The position numbers were made by a program, and so were the translations under genes. Below, piece by piece: positions 28,647 through 38,329 of a stretch of DNA of 64,000 nt (positions are counted from its first letter, which is position 1; each line of letters opens with the position of its first letter). The DNA is from Ignavibacteriales bacterium (lineage in GTDB: Bacteria > Bacteroidota > Ignavibacteria > Ignavibacteriales > Ignavibacteriaceae). The stretch is taken from contig JADJIH010000006.1 of assembly GCA_016707115.1 (NCBI GenBank), positions 372,001 through 436,000 of the forward strand, in the 5' to 3' direction. Below the pieces are notes generated by a model. The model did not search any database. It was given only the letters and a program-made list of their open reading frames with translations, and was not told the DNA's origin.

Positions 28647-28742
28647 ATTGTAAACCTCGTTAGCAATTGTAAAATACGCACTTGTGATTGTAAACCTTGC
28701 CTTAGCAATTGTAAAGTATTCACTTGCGATTGTAAAGCTTGC
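28647..28742. repeat. Short tandem repeat array, 21-bp period
   Basis: ATTGTAAA recurs at 28647, 28666, 28687, 28708 and 28729, spacings 19, 21, 21 and 21. Alternate units share more bases, giving a 42-bp higher order (TTAGCA and CACTTG blocks). Read on the minus strand the units are TTTACAAT and would encode heptads beginning FTIA or FTIT. The short first spacing suggests a 2-nt loss beside the G run. Confidence 0.8.
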
Positions 28743-28763
28743 AGGGCGGGTTTTTAATATGAG

Positions 28764-28799
28764 AGTAAAAAAAATCCCAGCCTGAACTGGGATCTTTTT
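28764..28799. terminator. Bidirectional intrinsic terminator, mainly for the GH97 gene
   Basis: Stem ATCCCAG/CTGGGAT (28774-28780, 28787-28793) with a 6-nt loop. On the minus strand it is followed by seven or more T just after the GH97 stop. On the plus strand a CTTTTT tract follows, so it may also stop transcripts from the other side. Confidence 0.82.
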
Positions 28800-28813
28800 G
28801 AAAAGTGAATTTA

Positions 28814-30916
28814 CTATAGAGGTTTTAATATAATTGCGCAACCACCACCCGGCGCAAGGTTTAATTTTAGTACATCCTTTTTGTTAATCGTCCTTTTTTC
28901 AATTTCATATTTCATAGGATTCTTTTCCCAATCAGCATCAGGTGCATCTTTATAAATAGTCATTTCATATTTATCAGCAGGTAGAAAATCCAGTTTAACA
29001 TCAAAATCTCTGGCTTCTTCATCAGTTATTGCTCCAATGTACCAATCATCCGAGTCTTTATCCTTACGAGCAATAATGACATAATCACCCGGCTCTGCTT
29101 TTAAGATTTTTGTATCACTCCAATTTACAGGAACCTGTTCAATGAAAGTAAACGCATCTGGAAATCTCTCATAGTTCTCAATTAAATCTGCCGCCATTTG
29201 AATTGGACTGTAAATAGTTACATAAAGTGCTAGCTGTTTAGCCAATGTTGTATGAACCTGGTATTTACTTTCCGGTTTGTAGTAATCCATTTTAATTTGA
29301 AAAATGCCGGGCGTGTAATCCATTGGTCCGCCCATAAAACGAGTGAATGGAAGTATAGTTTCGTGCTCAGGTGGATTGCCGATACTCCATGCATTAAACT
29401 CATTACCACGTGCTGCTTCAGCAGCAAGCCAATTTGGGTAGGTGCGATGTAATCCGGTTAAACGAACTGATTCGTGTGAATCGATACAAATCTGATATTT
29501 TTCTGCTTTCTCTAAAACACGAGTAAAGTGATTTATCATCCATTGTCCATCGTGATGTTCACCTCGTGGAATGATTTTTCCAACGTAACCTGTTTTAACA
29601 GCATTGTATCCGTGATCTTTCATAAATGTAAATGCTTCATCTAATCTTCGCTCATAATTTGTAACGGATGCTGAAGTTTCGTGATGCATAATCAATTCCA
29701 CATTTTTTGATTTGGCATATTTTTCTAACTCGGCAACATCAAAATCAGGATATGGAGTTACAAAATCGAAAACTTCTTCTTTCCATGCCCCGAACCAATC
29801 TTCCCAACCAACATTCCATCCTTCAACAAGAACAGCATCAAAACCATGCTTTGCAGCAAAATCAATATATCGTTTTGTGTTTTCTGTTGTTGCACCATGC
29901 TTGCCATTTGGAGTTAGAGAATTCCAATCAACCTCACCCAGTTTTACATTATTTATATCAGAATAATTCCAGGACATTGTGCCAACATGCATTCCCCACC
30001 AAATACCAATATACTTTTTAGGTTTTATCCAGCTAACATCTTCAAACTTTGTGGGTTCATTTAAGTTAAGAATCATTTTTGATGAAAGAATTTCTTCTGC
30101 TTTATCACTAACAATAATTGTTCGCCAGGGAGTTTTGCAAGGAGTTTGCATATAGGCTTTGTTGTTGTATGCATCAGGACATAAATGTGATTGAAGAGTA
30201 AAATTATTTTTATCAACCTTTAAGTACATTGCAGGATAATCTAACAACGCAGCTTCGTGAATATTTATGTATAACCCTTCATTGGTTTTCATCATTAAAG
30301 GAGTTTGAACAAAATTATCACCTGGAATTGATTTAACACTAATTTCATCAACATTCTTTCCCCGAGCAGAGTTTATTTCTGAGAGAAGGGAAGTGGTGTA
30401 TGTATATTCTTGAGAATCATAATCTCCGGGAATCCAAAATGTTTTATGATCTCCGGTTAATGCAATTTGTGTATTCTCTTCTAATACAGTAAAGTATTTT
30501 AAATTATCCTGTACAGGAAACTCATATCTGAATCCAAGTCCATCATTAAAAAGTCTGAAAGTAACAATCATTTTTCTTTTTTCTTTTGGCTGAATAAGAG
30601 TCACCTGCATCTGATTATAATTATTTACAATCTTATCAACTTCACCCAAAACCGGTTCCCATTCCTCAAGAAAATTAGATGTAACGACAGCATCTATTTT
30701 AAAACCACCCATAAGATCAGGTTGATCCGAAAGATCTATTCCTAACTTGCTATCCTTAATAACAGTCTTTCCGTCTCTGACTAGATTATAAATCAATTCG
30801 TTTGATTCGGAAAGTTTTATTGTAAGTGTTAATTTAGAATCAGGTGAGGAAATTTGCTGGGAGTAATTGGTATGAATTGCGAATGTAACAATGATAAGTA
30901 GTAATTTTAATCTCAT
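28814..30916 (-). CDS. GH97 family alpha-glucosidase (SusB-like)
   Basis: A 700-aa secreted glycoside hydrolase with signal peptide (MRLKLLLIIVTFAIHTNYSQ). An N-terminal beta-super-sandwich is followed by the catalytic barrel beginning at KYIGIWWGMHVG (about residue 300), with VLVEGWNVGWEDW and then HESVRLTGLHRTYPN. The Glu residues in HES, AAEAA and GNEF have the same spacing as E508, E526 and E532 of Bacteroides SusB, the calcium-ligand and catalytic set of the inverting alpha-glucosidase branch. The retaining alpha-galactosidase branch uses an Asp instead. An alpha-glucan substrate is inferred. No SusC/SusD neighbours; a SpoIID-like gene is upstream on the same strand. Confidence 0.93.
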   Translation of the reverse strand: MRLKLLLIIVTFAIHTNYSQQISSPDSKLTLTIKLSESNELIYNLVRDGKTVIKDSKLGIDLSDQPDLMGGFKIDAVVTSNFLEEWEPVLGEVDKIVNNYNQMQVTLIQPKEKRKMIVTFRLFNDGLGFRYEFPVQDNLKYFTVLEENTQIALTGDHKTFWIPGDYDSQEYTYTTSLLSEINSARGKNVDEISVKSIPGDNFVQTPLMMKTNEGLYINIHEAALLDYPAMYLKVDKNNFTLQSHLCPDAYNNKAYMQTPCKTPWRTIIVSDKAEEILSSKMILNLNEPTKFEDVSWIKPKKYIGIWWGMHVGTMSWNYSDINNVKLGEVDWNSLTPNGKHGATTENTKRYIDFAAKHGFDAVLVEGWNVGWEDWFGAWKEEVFDFVTPYPDFDVAELEKYAKSKNVELIMHHETSASVTNYERRLDEAFTFMKDHGYNAVKTGYVGKIIPRGEHHDGQWMINHFTRVLEKAEKYQICIDSHESVRLTGLHRTYPNWLAAEAARGNEFNAWSIGNPPEHETILPFTRFMGGPMDYTPGIFQIKMDYYKPESKYQVHTTLAKQLALYVTIYSPIQMAADLIENYERFPDAFTFIEQVPVNWSDTKILKAEPGDYVIIARKDKDSDDWYIGAITDEEARDFDVKLDFLPADKYEMTIYKDAPDADWEKNPMKYEIEKRTINKKDVLKLNLAPGGGCAIILKPL

Positions 30917-30972
30917 TTCAGTTTTCTTTCTTTTATCTTACACAAAAATAAGAAAATGTTTTATTTGAAGGG

Positions 30973-32298
30973 TTAGAATTTTTGGTAAACTGATTTTATT
31001 TGGGTTTCACGAAAATAATGATTCAAAATTTGTTCATAAGTTTGTCCTGAAAATGCTCGTGCAACAGCACCTGATTGACACATTCCAACTCCGTGTCCCC
31101 AGCCCGCACCATTAAATTTATAAATTATAGAACTGTCTGAAGTAAAGGTTTTGTCATAAATAAAACATGAACTTCTAAATGGCGGTTTCTTGATTTTTCG
31201 AATTTCAAGTTCAGAAATTAAATCAAGTGAGTCTTCGCTTCCCAAAAATCTTGCTTTAATTATTCTTCCGGAATTTCCTCGTTCTACAATCTTAATCTCC
31301 TGCAAAACTCCAATTTGTTTAATTTCATTCAAGTTTTTTGATAATTCATCGTTTGTCATTTCAACCTGCCAGCGGAAATTCTTCTTACTCCATTCCGGCA
31401 GTTCAGGATGAAAATATGAATTACAAAACACATCAGGATTACTCATAATCCATTCTTCAGGATTATTCTTTGGATCATATTTTAATTCTTTATCCGAATC
31501 AAAGTGTGAACTCCAGTAGGGGACAGTACCGGATCTACTCGGCCAAACATTTTCCACATTTTCAGACATTCCACCGCAGTTTGATGCATAGTATGCGCCT
31601 ATAACTTCTTCACCATAAAACAAACACAATCCTCTTGTTTCTTCAACTGCTTTATCTGTTTGTATTGTTCTTTTATTGTTACCCGCAAAAACCTGACACT
31701 CAACATCAGCGCACAAATCAAAACTACTTCCTTTGTATTTACCGGAAATTAAAGCAACAACTGTTTCAGATCTTGCAGCTATAACTTGTGATTTTAATGC
31801 ATCAATTGGAGCATCACTCCCAATTTCATAAGGTACAACTCCGCATAAATATTTTTCTAAAGATAATGAAACTATAACATCAAATTTATGATTCTCATTT
31901 ATTGATATTTCAATTTCACCTTCATAAACCCTATCTTCAATTCCTTGCCACCACCAGCCAATACCGTAAGGAACATTTTTAATCTTTAATGTGCTTGAAG
32001 AATTTTCTGATTTTAAAATTATTTTGTTGTAGTCATTTATAAAATCACTACTATTAGATTGTATTAGAATTGATTCTTCTCTAATAGAAAAAAACAAAGA
32101 ATCCTCTTTGTGGATTTTTATTTCTTCTTGAGATTTATCTTGTGTTAGTGTCCACTCATCATTAAAAATTATATTTAAAGAATCAAGTGTATAGATGATT
32201 CTAACTCTTATAACCGGTTCATCGGAAAATATTTGTGCGGAGGACGTATTAAGAATAATGAGTATGAATAAGCAGATATATAACAGAATAGGTTTCAA
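30973..32298 (-). CDS. SpoIID/LytB domain protein
   Basis: A 441-aa exported protein (hydrophobic residues 3-20, then AQIFSDEP). SpoIID-type proteins are lytic transglycosylases acting on denuded peptidoglycan glycan strands, or LytB-type enhancers of amidases. The domain is intact: LEKYLCGVVPYEIGSDAP with the catalytic-type Glu, ALKSQVIAARSET, the cysteine-bearing CADVECQVFAG, YYASNCGGMSENVENVW, and the C-terminal GAGWGHGVGMCQSGA. Start is a TTG giving a good signal peptide; no strong ribosome binding site. This organism is not a spore former, so a role in cell-wall remodelling is inferred. It sits between the GH97 gene and the large kinase gene, all on the minus strand. Confidence 0.88.
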   Translation of the reverse strand: MKPILLYICLFILIILNTSSAQIFSDEPVIRVRIIYTLDSLNIIFNDEWTLTQDKSQEEIKIHKEDSLFFSIREESILIQSNSSDFINDYNKIILKSENSSSTLKIKNVPYGIGWWWQGIEDRVYEGEIEISINENHKFDVIVSLSLEKYLCGVVPYEIGSDAPIDALKSQVIAARSETVVALISGKYKGSSFDLCADVECQVFAGNNKRTIQTDKAVEETRGLCLFYGEEVIGAYYASNCGGMSENVENVWPSRSGTVPYWSSHFDSDKELKYDPKNNPEEWIMSNPDVFCNSYFHPELPEWSKKNFRWQVEMTNDELSKNLNEIKQIGVLQEIKIVERGNSGRIIKARFLGSEDSLDLISELEIRKIKKPPFRSSCFIYDKTFTSDSSIIYKFNGAGWGHGVGMCQSGAVARAFSGQTYEQILNHYFRETQIKSVYQKF

Positions 32299-32421
32299 TT
32301 TATTTCCAACTAATTAAAATATTCTTACGAGTTTCATTGCGTTAAGACAATCAGCAAAAGGATTTATAACTTTACCCGGATTAAAACGAATAAAATTTCC
32401 TATCTAAAAATTTAATGGATA

Positions 32422-35400
32422 CTATTTTTTATCCAGCAAACTATCCAATAAACTTAAAAGTTGATTTTTAACAAATGGTTTTGATAAATAATGCGTCATA
32501 CCCTTTGATAAAAATTCCTCTTTCTCTCTGCCCATTGCGAAAGCAGTAATTGCAACAATAGGTGTGGATTTATAATCTGCCATTTTTCTAATAACCTTAG
32601 TCAATTCAAGTCCGTCCATACCTCTGCGTAAATTTATATCCATAAGCAGAACTTCATATTTGCACTGTTTAGTTTTTGCTATTGCTTCATCGCTATCTTT
32701 TGCCCAATCTACAGTATACAATCCTTTTAAAATTGTAGTAACGTATTTAACAGAAATTTCATCATCTTCTATGTATAATATTTTAGCCAAAGTTTTAGCA
32801 GGATCAATGGTGTTAATTGTATTATTTGGTTTTTCAACTTTAGGTGTTTCAGCGATTTGTTTAGATATAGGAAAACTTACTTCAAAAGTTGTTCCTTTGC
32901 CTAATGTACTTTTTGCAGAAACTGTTCCGTGCATAATGTCAGTATATTTTCTTGCGATAGTCAGTCCAAGTCCTGTACCTTCAAAACTGCGATTGTATCC
33001 TTCACTAGCCTGTCTGAATTCTTCCCAAATTAAATTTTGTTTTTCTTCAGAAATCCCAACACCTGTATCGATAACAGCTATTACAACATTTTTATTATTG
33101 CTATCAACTTTTAAAGTAACGCTTCCGTCATCTGTAAACTTGATTGCATTGTTTATTAAATTATTAAATATGCTTGTAAATAGCAGATGATCAACATCGC
33201 AAAATATTTCAGTACTCTCGGCAGTAAAAGAGTACTTTAATCCTTTTTTATCCGCCGCCGATTTAAAGAATCCAAAACTCTCTTTTAATATTGGAATGAT
33301 ATCCTGTGTTTTTAAATTGGCTACAACTTTTGATGCTTCTAACTTCGATAAGTTTAGAATCAGATTCAGCGTTTCTAATAATCTTTGTCCGGAGGTATTA
33401 ATTGAACTTATCATGTGAAGATAGTCGGGATTATCTTTTAATTCACTCATCAGCACTTCACTAAATCCTAGAATTCCAACCATTGGTGTTCTAAGTTCGT
33501 GACTCATATTCGCAAAAAAACTGGATTTAATCCTGTTCATTTCTTCCGCTTTTTCCTTTGCAATTATAAGCTCCTCAATCATTTTTTTCTTTTCTGTTAT
33601 ATCTTCTTTAACAGCAACAAAATTAGTTATATTACCATCTGAATCGATTAGAGGAGCGATAAGAGCATTTTCCCAATAAAGTTCTCCGTTTTTCTTTTTA
33701 TTCTGGAATTCACCATGCCAGGTCTTACCGGAAAGTATTGTTTTCCAAAGACCAGTATAAAATTCACTTTTATGCTTGCCAGATTTTAAAATCTTTGGGT
33801 TATTTCCTTTGGCTTCCTCCAGCGAGTAACCTGTAATTTCGGAAAATTTTGGATTTGCATATTCGATATTTCCAGTCGGATCAGTTATAACCACAATTGT
33901 AGGACTTTGAACAATTGCTGCAGAAAGCTTTAATGTCTCTGATTCTGCTTTTTTATGCTGGATATAAATACTTAATTCGTGAGCAACAATTTCAAGTACT
34001 TCCATGCTTCCAAGATTATATGCATAAGGATTATCATAACTTTGAACAACCAATACTCCAATTACTTTTCCACTGACTTTGAATGGTACACCTAACCATA
34101 TTTCAGGTATTACTCCGATCATTCCAGCAGTACCTGTATTAATGAGTTGTAATATTTCTGATTTTGTAAGCAGGATTGATTTCTTTTGCTCAATCACATA
34201 TCCTGTCATTGAACCTTTTGCGGGCCACGTTTCAATTTCTTCAATTTCATCTTTATCAACATCCGAACTTAACATTCCGGTCTTTTCATCATAAAGAGCA
34301 ATGAAGAAATTATTAACATTTATTAGCGCTGATAATTCTATTCTTATAATTTCAAATAATTCTGTTAAAGTTTTATAAGTAACAACCGCATCTGCAATGT
34401 TGTACTGTATTTTTTGAATTATTTCTGTCTGCTTCCGATGCGTTATATCTTCCACAGCACCATAAACCCCTATTAACTTATTATGCTTAAAATCCCAGAT
34501 CGGTTGTGCATGGGATCTAACCCAGACAAGTGAACCGTTCTTATGATATGTTTTTATTTCCCGATTTACTTTTTCGTTTCTATTTAAAGCATCAAGATCA
34601 AGGTTATCAAGTTCTAGTTCTGATGGATGAAGGGTTGCCCTCCATCCGCCAATACGCTTATATTCTTCAAATGTATAACCCGTAATTTTTTCAAAGGAGC
34701 CTGCTATCCAGACAAGTTCATGAATTCCTTGATCATTAATTAGTGTAGAAAACAGATAATCGGATGTTAATGTAGATATTGCACGATATCGTTCTTCGCT
34801 TGAAGCTAAAGCAGCCTCAACTAGTTTTCTACTTGATACATCTCGCGAAACCGCCAAAATTCCAATAGGGTTCCCATTATCATCTCGTAAAAAAGATACA
34901 GTACCCTCTACCCATATCTTTGAACCGTCTTTACGTAATTGTTCTGTTTCAATTATTCTACTTCTATGTGGATCAGCATTACGATTAATCTCATTTTCTA
35001 ATTCTTCAAGTAAAACTTTTTGTATTATATTCTTTGCATCTTCTGAAATAATATTTACTAAGCCTAATGACATTAATTCTTCAGGTGAATATCCCAGCAA
35101 GTTAATTACAGACGGGCTTATATAAGTGTAGTTTAGATTCAAATCAAAAATGGCAATCGAATCTGCTGTGTTTTCAGCAATCAGCTTATATCTCTTTTCA
35201 CTTTCGCGTAAAAGTTCTTCAGCTTTTCTCTTTTCTGTAATGTCATTTGCAATTGCAATGCAGACTTTTTTATTAAGATATGTTCCCAGATATAATCTAA
35301 CATCTTTTAAGAACTCCTCACCATTTTTTCTCTTACCCCAAAATTCAAATTGCTGCTTTTCGCCCTCGAATGCTTTTCCTAATGCAGCTGCAACACTACT

Positions 35401-38019
35401 TAAATCATTTTTATTTGGTGCACTAACAAATTCGGGAGTCTTGCCGATCAATTCATTTCGCCCATATCCATACATCTCAAGAGCACCTTCATTAATATCA
35501 ATAAAAATACCATTCTCATCCAGGATATAGATAGCTTCTGATACACTATTAAATAATCCCCGATAACTGATTTCACTTTCTTTTAGATTTTGTTCGAATC
35601 GTATTCTTTCTGAAATGTCGTGTGCTACACCGTGTAACCCAAGTACTTTTCCTTCTTTAATTATAGGCCGTTCATATATCTCTATCATAACTTTGCTGCC
35701 ATTAGCATGTAATATTTCTGCATATACCGGATCATTATTGATAATTCCGCTTAGATGTTCCCAAGTTCTTTTTCTTGCATTTTGATTAATCGGAGAATCA
35801 GTAATAAACCAGGTATTTTGATTGTGCCATTCAGAAACAGAGTAACCTGTAATATTCTCAACAGATGGGGATATGTATTCAATTTTCCCATCAAGGTTCT
35901 GCACATAAAAGAAAAGATGGGGTGTACCTTCTACCAATAATTGCATTCTCTCTCTACTTCTTTGTATTTCCGATTCAATAGTCTTGCGCTCGGTTATATC
36001 CCTCCAAACAGTAAATAAAATTTGTTTGCCTGCGAGCGGAATAGATGTTAACATCACTTCAACAGGTAAATCTTCACCGTTCATTTTACGATGTGTCCAT
36101 TCGAAACGAACAAATCCATCTTTATATGCCTGGTTCATGATTTTTTCAGCTTTAGTAAAAGATGCTGTTCCATCCGGTTGAAAATCGGGAGATAGTTTTG
36201 ACGGATGAGCAGAAAGCATCTCAGATTTGTTGTTATAGCCCAACATCTCAACTGCGGCATTATTACAATCAAAAAATACATTACCATCTAAAAGCAGCAT
36301 TGCATCTTTAGAATGCTCAAAGAATAACTGGAATTTATTTTCACTTTCTTTGAGAGCTTTTTCAATCCTTCTTCTTTCAGAAATGTTTCTGAAAACACCT
36401 TGAATAACTGTTTTTCCATTTATCTTTAAAGTGCTTGCTAAAACTTCGACGGGTATTTCTTCACCAGAGGCTGTTAAAACATAATTTTCAATAGGTTTTA
36501 TTAATTCATTCTCTTTTTTATGCTCTTCAAATCCTTTTACTGCATGATCTTCTAATCGCTTTGGGTGCAGTTGTGATTGATGCATCCCTACTACTTTGGA
36601 ATATGACATTTTTAGAAGCTGCAGTGCTGCTTTATTTGCATTAACAATTTCTCCAGACTCAGGATCAGCAAGAAAAATTGCATCAGGTGAATTATCAAAA
36701 AATATTTTGTATCTGTTTTCGCTTTCCTTAAGCAGTGCTTCAGTTCTGTTCCGATCAGTAACATCCAGAACAGAAGATTGATAGCCAATTATTTTCCCTT
36801 TATTGTCAACAACTGTAGTTGCTAAACCGTGTGCTATAAATTCTGAACGGTCACTTCGCTTAGCAAGAAAATCACCTTCCCAAACACCTTTTTTATTGAG
36901 TGTTGAAAGAATTTTTACAACATCATTTTTACTTTTAATAAATACATTTAATGATTTACCCAGCACTTTAGATTTACTTTTATAACCCCAGAAATTTAAA
37001 AAAGCTGCGTTTGCATCAATTAGTTTTCCTTCAAGATTTGCAATACTGTTAGCAGTTATAGATGATTCGAATACAATATTTTTAAGTCGAAGGGATTCTT
37101 CAGCATTCCTTCGTTCACTTATATCTTCTATAAAACCTTCAAGAAATATTAATTTGCCATTGGTTGAATAAACTCCTCTACCGCGCTCCCAAATCCACTT
37201 TAGTTTTCCATTCTTAGCAATAATTGGATACTCAAACTCGAAATATGTTCTTTCCTTTAAAATCTTTTGCCATTTATTCCAAATTGTTTTTTTGTAATCA
37301 GGGTGAATAATATCATTGAAAGCTATCTTGTTATTTTTAATAAAATCACTTGGAGTATAGCCGGTGATTTTCTTACAGCCATCACTAATAAATTCCATAG
37401 TCCAGTCTTTATCATTTTTACATTGATAAATAAAACCAGGAAGGTTACTAACTAATGTGGAGTATTTTCTTTCTCTTTCTTCTAAAGTATTTTCTTTTTC
37501 TCGTTCCCTGGTTTGATCCCTAAACACAATAATAACACCAATAATTTTTCCTTTATCATTTTTAATTGGTGAACTGCTATCCGCAATAGGAATTTTTTTA
37601 CCGGTTTTTGATATAAGCAGAGTATGATTTGCAAGCCCAACAGTATGTTTGCTTTTCAATACTCTTTTTACAGGATTTTCACTTTTTACTTTTGTTATCT
37701 CAGCTATTATTTTGAAAACACTTTCGAACGATTTGTTCTTTGCTTCCGATTCTTTCCATCCGCAAAGTTTTTCTGCAACAGGATTCATCTGCTGAATTTT
37801 TCCATTCAAATCAGTAGTGATTACACCATCGCCAATGCTATATAGGGTAGTTCTGAAAAAATTTTCTTGCTGTAATGATGTACCTTTTTGCATTTCATTA
37901 ATATCATTGATAAAATTTTCCAATATCTTCTTATCCAGCGATTTGTTCTTCTCAAAATATTTTAATGTTGAGTTGATTTTCTTTTTAATTTTGTTCAAAT
38001 CATTTTTGCTTTTATTCAT
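32422..38019 (-). CDS. Hybrid sensor histidine kinase with ten PAS domains, GAF and receiver
   Basis: About 1865 aa, no transmembrane segment, so a cytoplasmic sensor. After a short coiled N-terminus I count nine consecutive PAS/PAC units, each ending in a D-I-T/S-E-R-type linker. A GAF domain (around residues 1240-1390) and a tenth PAS follow. Then comes HisKA with the phospho-His in FFANMSHELRTPM, HATPase_c with NNAIKFTD, DTGVGIS and GTGLGL boxes, and a C-terminal receiver with the Asp in LLMDINLRRG and Lys in LSKPF. The start was set at ATG 38019 (GGAG 9 nt before) rather than a TTG eight codons earlier. No DNA-binding response regulator is adjacent; the receiver likely passes phosphate to an unlinked Hpt or acts as a brake. 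Confidence 0.93.
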   Translation of the reverse strand: MNKSKNDLNKIKKKINSTLKYFEKNKSLDKKILENFINDINEMQKGTSLQQENFFRTTLYSIGDGVITTDLNGKIQQMNPVAEKLCGWKESEAKNKSFESVFKIIAEITKVKSENPVKRVLKSKHTVGLANHTLLISKTGKKIPIADSSSPIKNDKGKIIGVIIVFRDQTREREKENTLEERERKYSTLVSNLPGFIYQCKNDKDWTMEFISDGCKKITGYTPSDFIKNNKIAFNDIIHPDYKKTIWNKWQKILKERTYFEFEYPIIAKNGKLKWIWERGRGVYSTNGKLIFLEGFIEDISERRNAEESLRLKNIVFESSITANSIANLEGKLIDANAAFLNFWGYKSKSKVLGKSLNVFIKSKNDVVKILSTLNKKGVWEGDFLAKRSDRSEFIAHGLATTVVDNKGKIIGYQSSVLDVTDRNRTEALLKESENRYKIFFDNSPDAIFLADPESGEIVNANKAALQLLKMSYSKVVGMHQSQLHPKRLEDHAVKGFEEHKKENELIKPIENYVLTASGEEIPVEVLASTLKINGKTVIQGVFRNISERRRIEKALKESENKFQLFFEHSKDAMLLLDGNVFFDCNNAAVEMLGYNNKSEMLSAHPSKLSPDFQPDGTASFTKAEKIMNQAYKDGFVRFEWTHRKMNGEDLPVEVMLTSIPLAGKQILFTVWRDITERKTIESEIQRSRERMQLLVEGTPHLFFYVQNLDGKIEYISPSVENITGYSVSEWHNQNTWFITDSPINQNARKRTWEHLSGIINNDPVYAEILHANGSKVMIEIYERPIIKEGKVLGLHGVAHDISERIRFEQNLKESEISYRGLFNSVSEAIYILDENGIFIDINEGALEMYGYGRNELIGKTPEFVSAPNKNDLSSVAAALGKAFEGEKQQFEFWGKRKNGEEFLKDVRLYLGTYLNKKVCIAIANDITEKRKAEELLRESEKRYKLIAENTADSIAIFDLNLNYTYISPSVINLLGYSPEELMSLGLVNIISEDAKNIIQKVLLEELENEINRNADPHRSRIIETEQLRKDGSKIWVEGTVSFLRDDNGNPIGILAVSRDVSSRKLVEAALASSEERYRAISTLTSDYLFSTLINDQGIHELVWIAGSFEKITGYTFEEYKRIGGWRATLHPSELELDNLDLDALNRNEKVNREIKTYHKNGSLVWVRSHAQPIWDFKHNKLIGVYGAVEDITHRKQTEIIQKIQYNIADAVVTYKTLTELFEIIRIELSALINVNNFFIALYDEKTGMLSSDVDKDEIEEIETWPAKGSMTGYVIEQKKSILLTKSEILQLINTGTAGMIGVIPEIWLGVPFKVSGKVIGVLVVQSYDNPYAYNLGSMEVLEIVAHELSIYIQHKKAESETLKLSAAIVQSPTIVVITDPTGNIEYANPKFSEITGYSLEEAKGNNPKILKSGKHKSEFYTGLWKTILSGKTWHGEFQNKKKNGELYWENALIAPLIDSDGNITNFVAVKEDITEKKKMIEELIIAKEKAEEMNRIKSSFFANMSHELRTPMVGILGFSEVLMSELKDNPDYLHMISSINTSGQRLLETLNLILNLSKLEASKVVANLKTQDIIPILKESFGFFKSAADKKGLKYSFTAESTEIFCDVDHLLFTSIFNNLINNAIKFTDDGSVTLKVDSNNKNVVIAVIDTGVGISEEKQNLIWEEFRQASEGYNRSFEGTGLGLTIARKYTDIMHGTVSAKSTLGKGTTFEVSFPISKQIAETPKVEKPNNTINTIDPAKTLAKILYIEDDEISVKYVTTILKGLYTVDWAKDSDEAIAKTKQCKYEVLLMDINLRRGMDGLELTKVIRKMADYKSTPIVAITAFAMGREKEEFLSKGMTHYLSKPFVKNQLLSLLDSLLDKK

Positions 38020-38329
38020 TCTTTTCCACTCCGACTTTAACAAAATTATAAAGTCTAATAAAGTATATTGAAAATTGAAAAGTTCTTTTTGAAATAAATA
38101 ACGGTGTACTAATAAAGTAGCTGGTCAATACAGAAATGTAGTTAGTTCGTAACTTAATCATAGTAATTAGTAAATGATTAATTTTACAATATTATCCTTA
38201 TTAGTAATGGAAATGTAAAGAAAATTGGTTTTTGAATGCAATTTGTATCGAAAAAAAATGAATATACTTGATTAATATTCTCACAAATTAGCTGACTTTT
38301 ATCAATTACTGATACAATTATGAATAAAA
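38020..38329. other. Intergenic region without recognisable genes
   Basis: About 310 nt between the kinase and the CNNM/CorC gene, both on the minus strand. Very AT-rich. I see no conserved coding frame, no strong hairpin and no terminator after the CNNM/CorC gene. It presumably holds the kinase promoter. Confidence 0.5.

Noticed and set aside
28647..28742. Possible CRISPR array
   Set aside because: Units are 21 bp with no unique spacers between constant repeats, and no cas genes are in the window.
28590..28841. 83-codon minus-strand open frame with FTIA heptads and a proline run
   Set aside because: The proline run is just the G homopolymer, the frame overlaps the GH97 stop and its terminator, and no ribosome binding site is present. 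I report the DNA repeat but not a gene.
32660..33190. 176-codon plus-strand open frame inside the hybrid kinase
   Set aside because: Antisense to the receiver and ATPase domains of the kinase; composition is that expected of a reverse-strand shadow.
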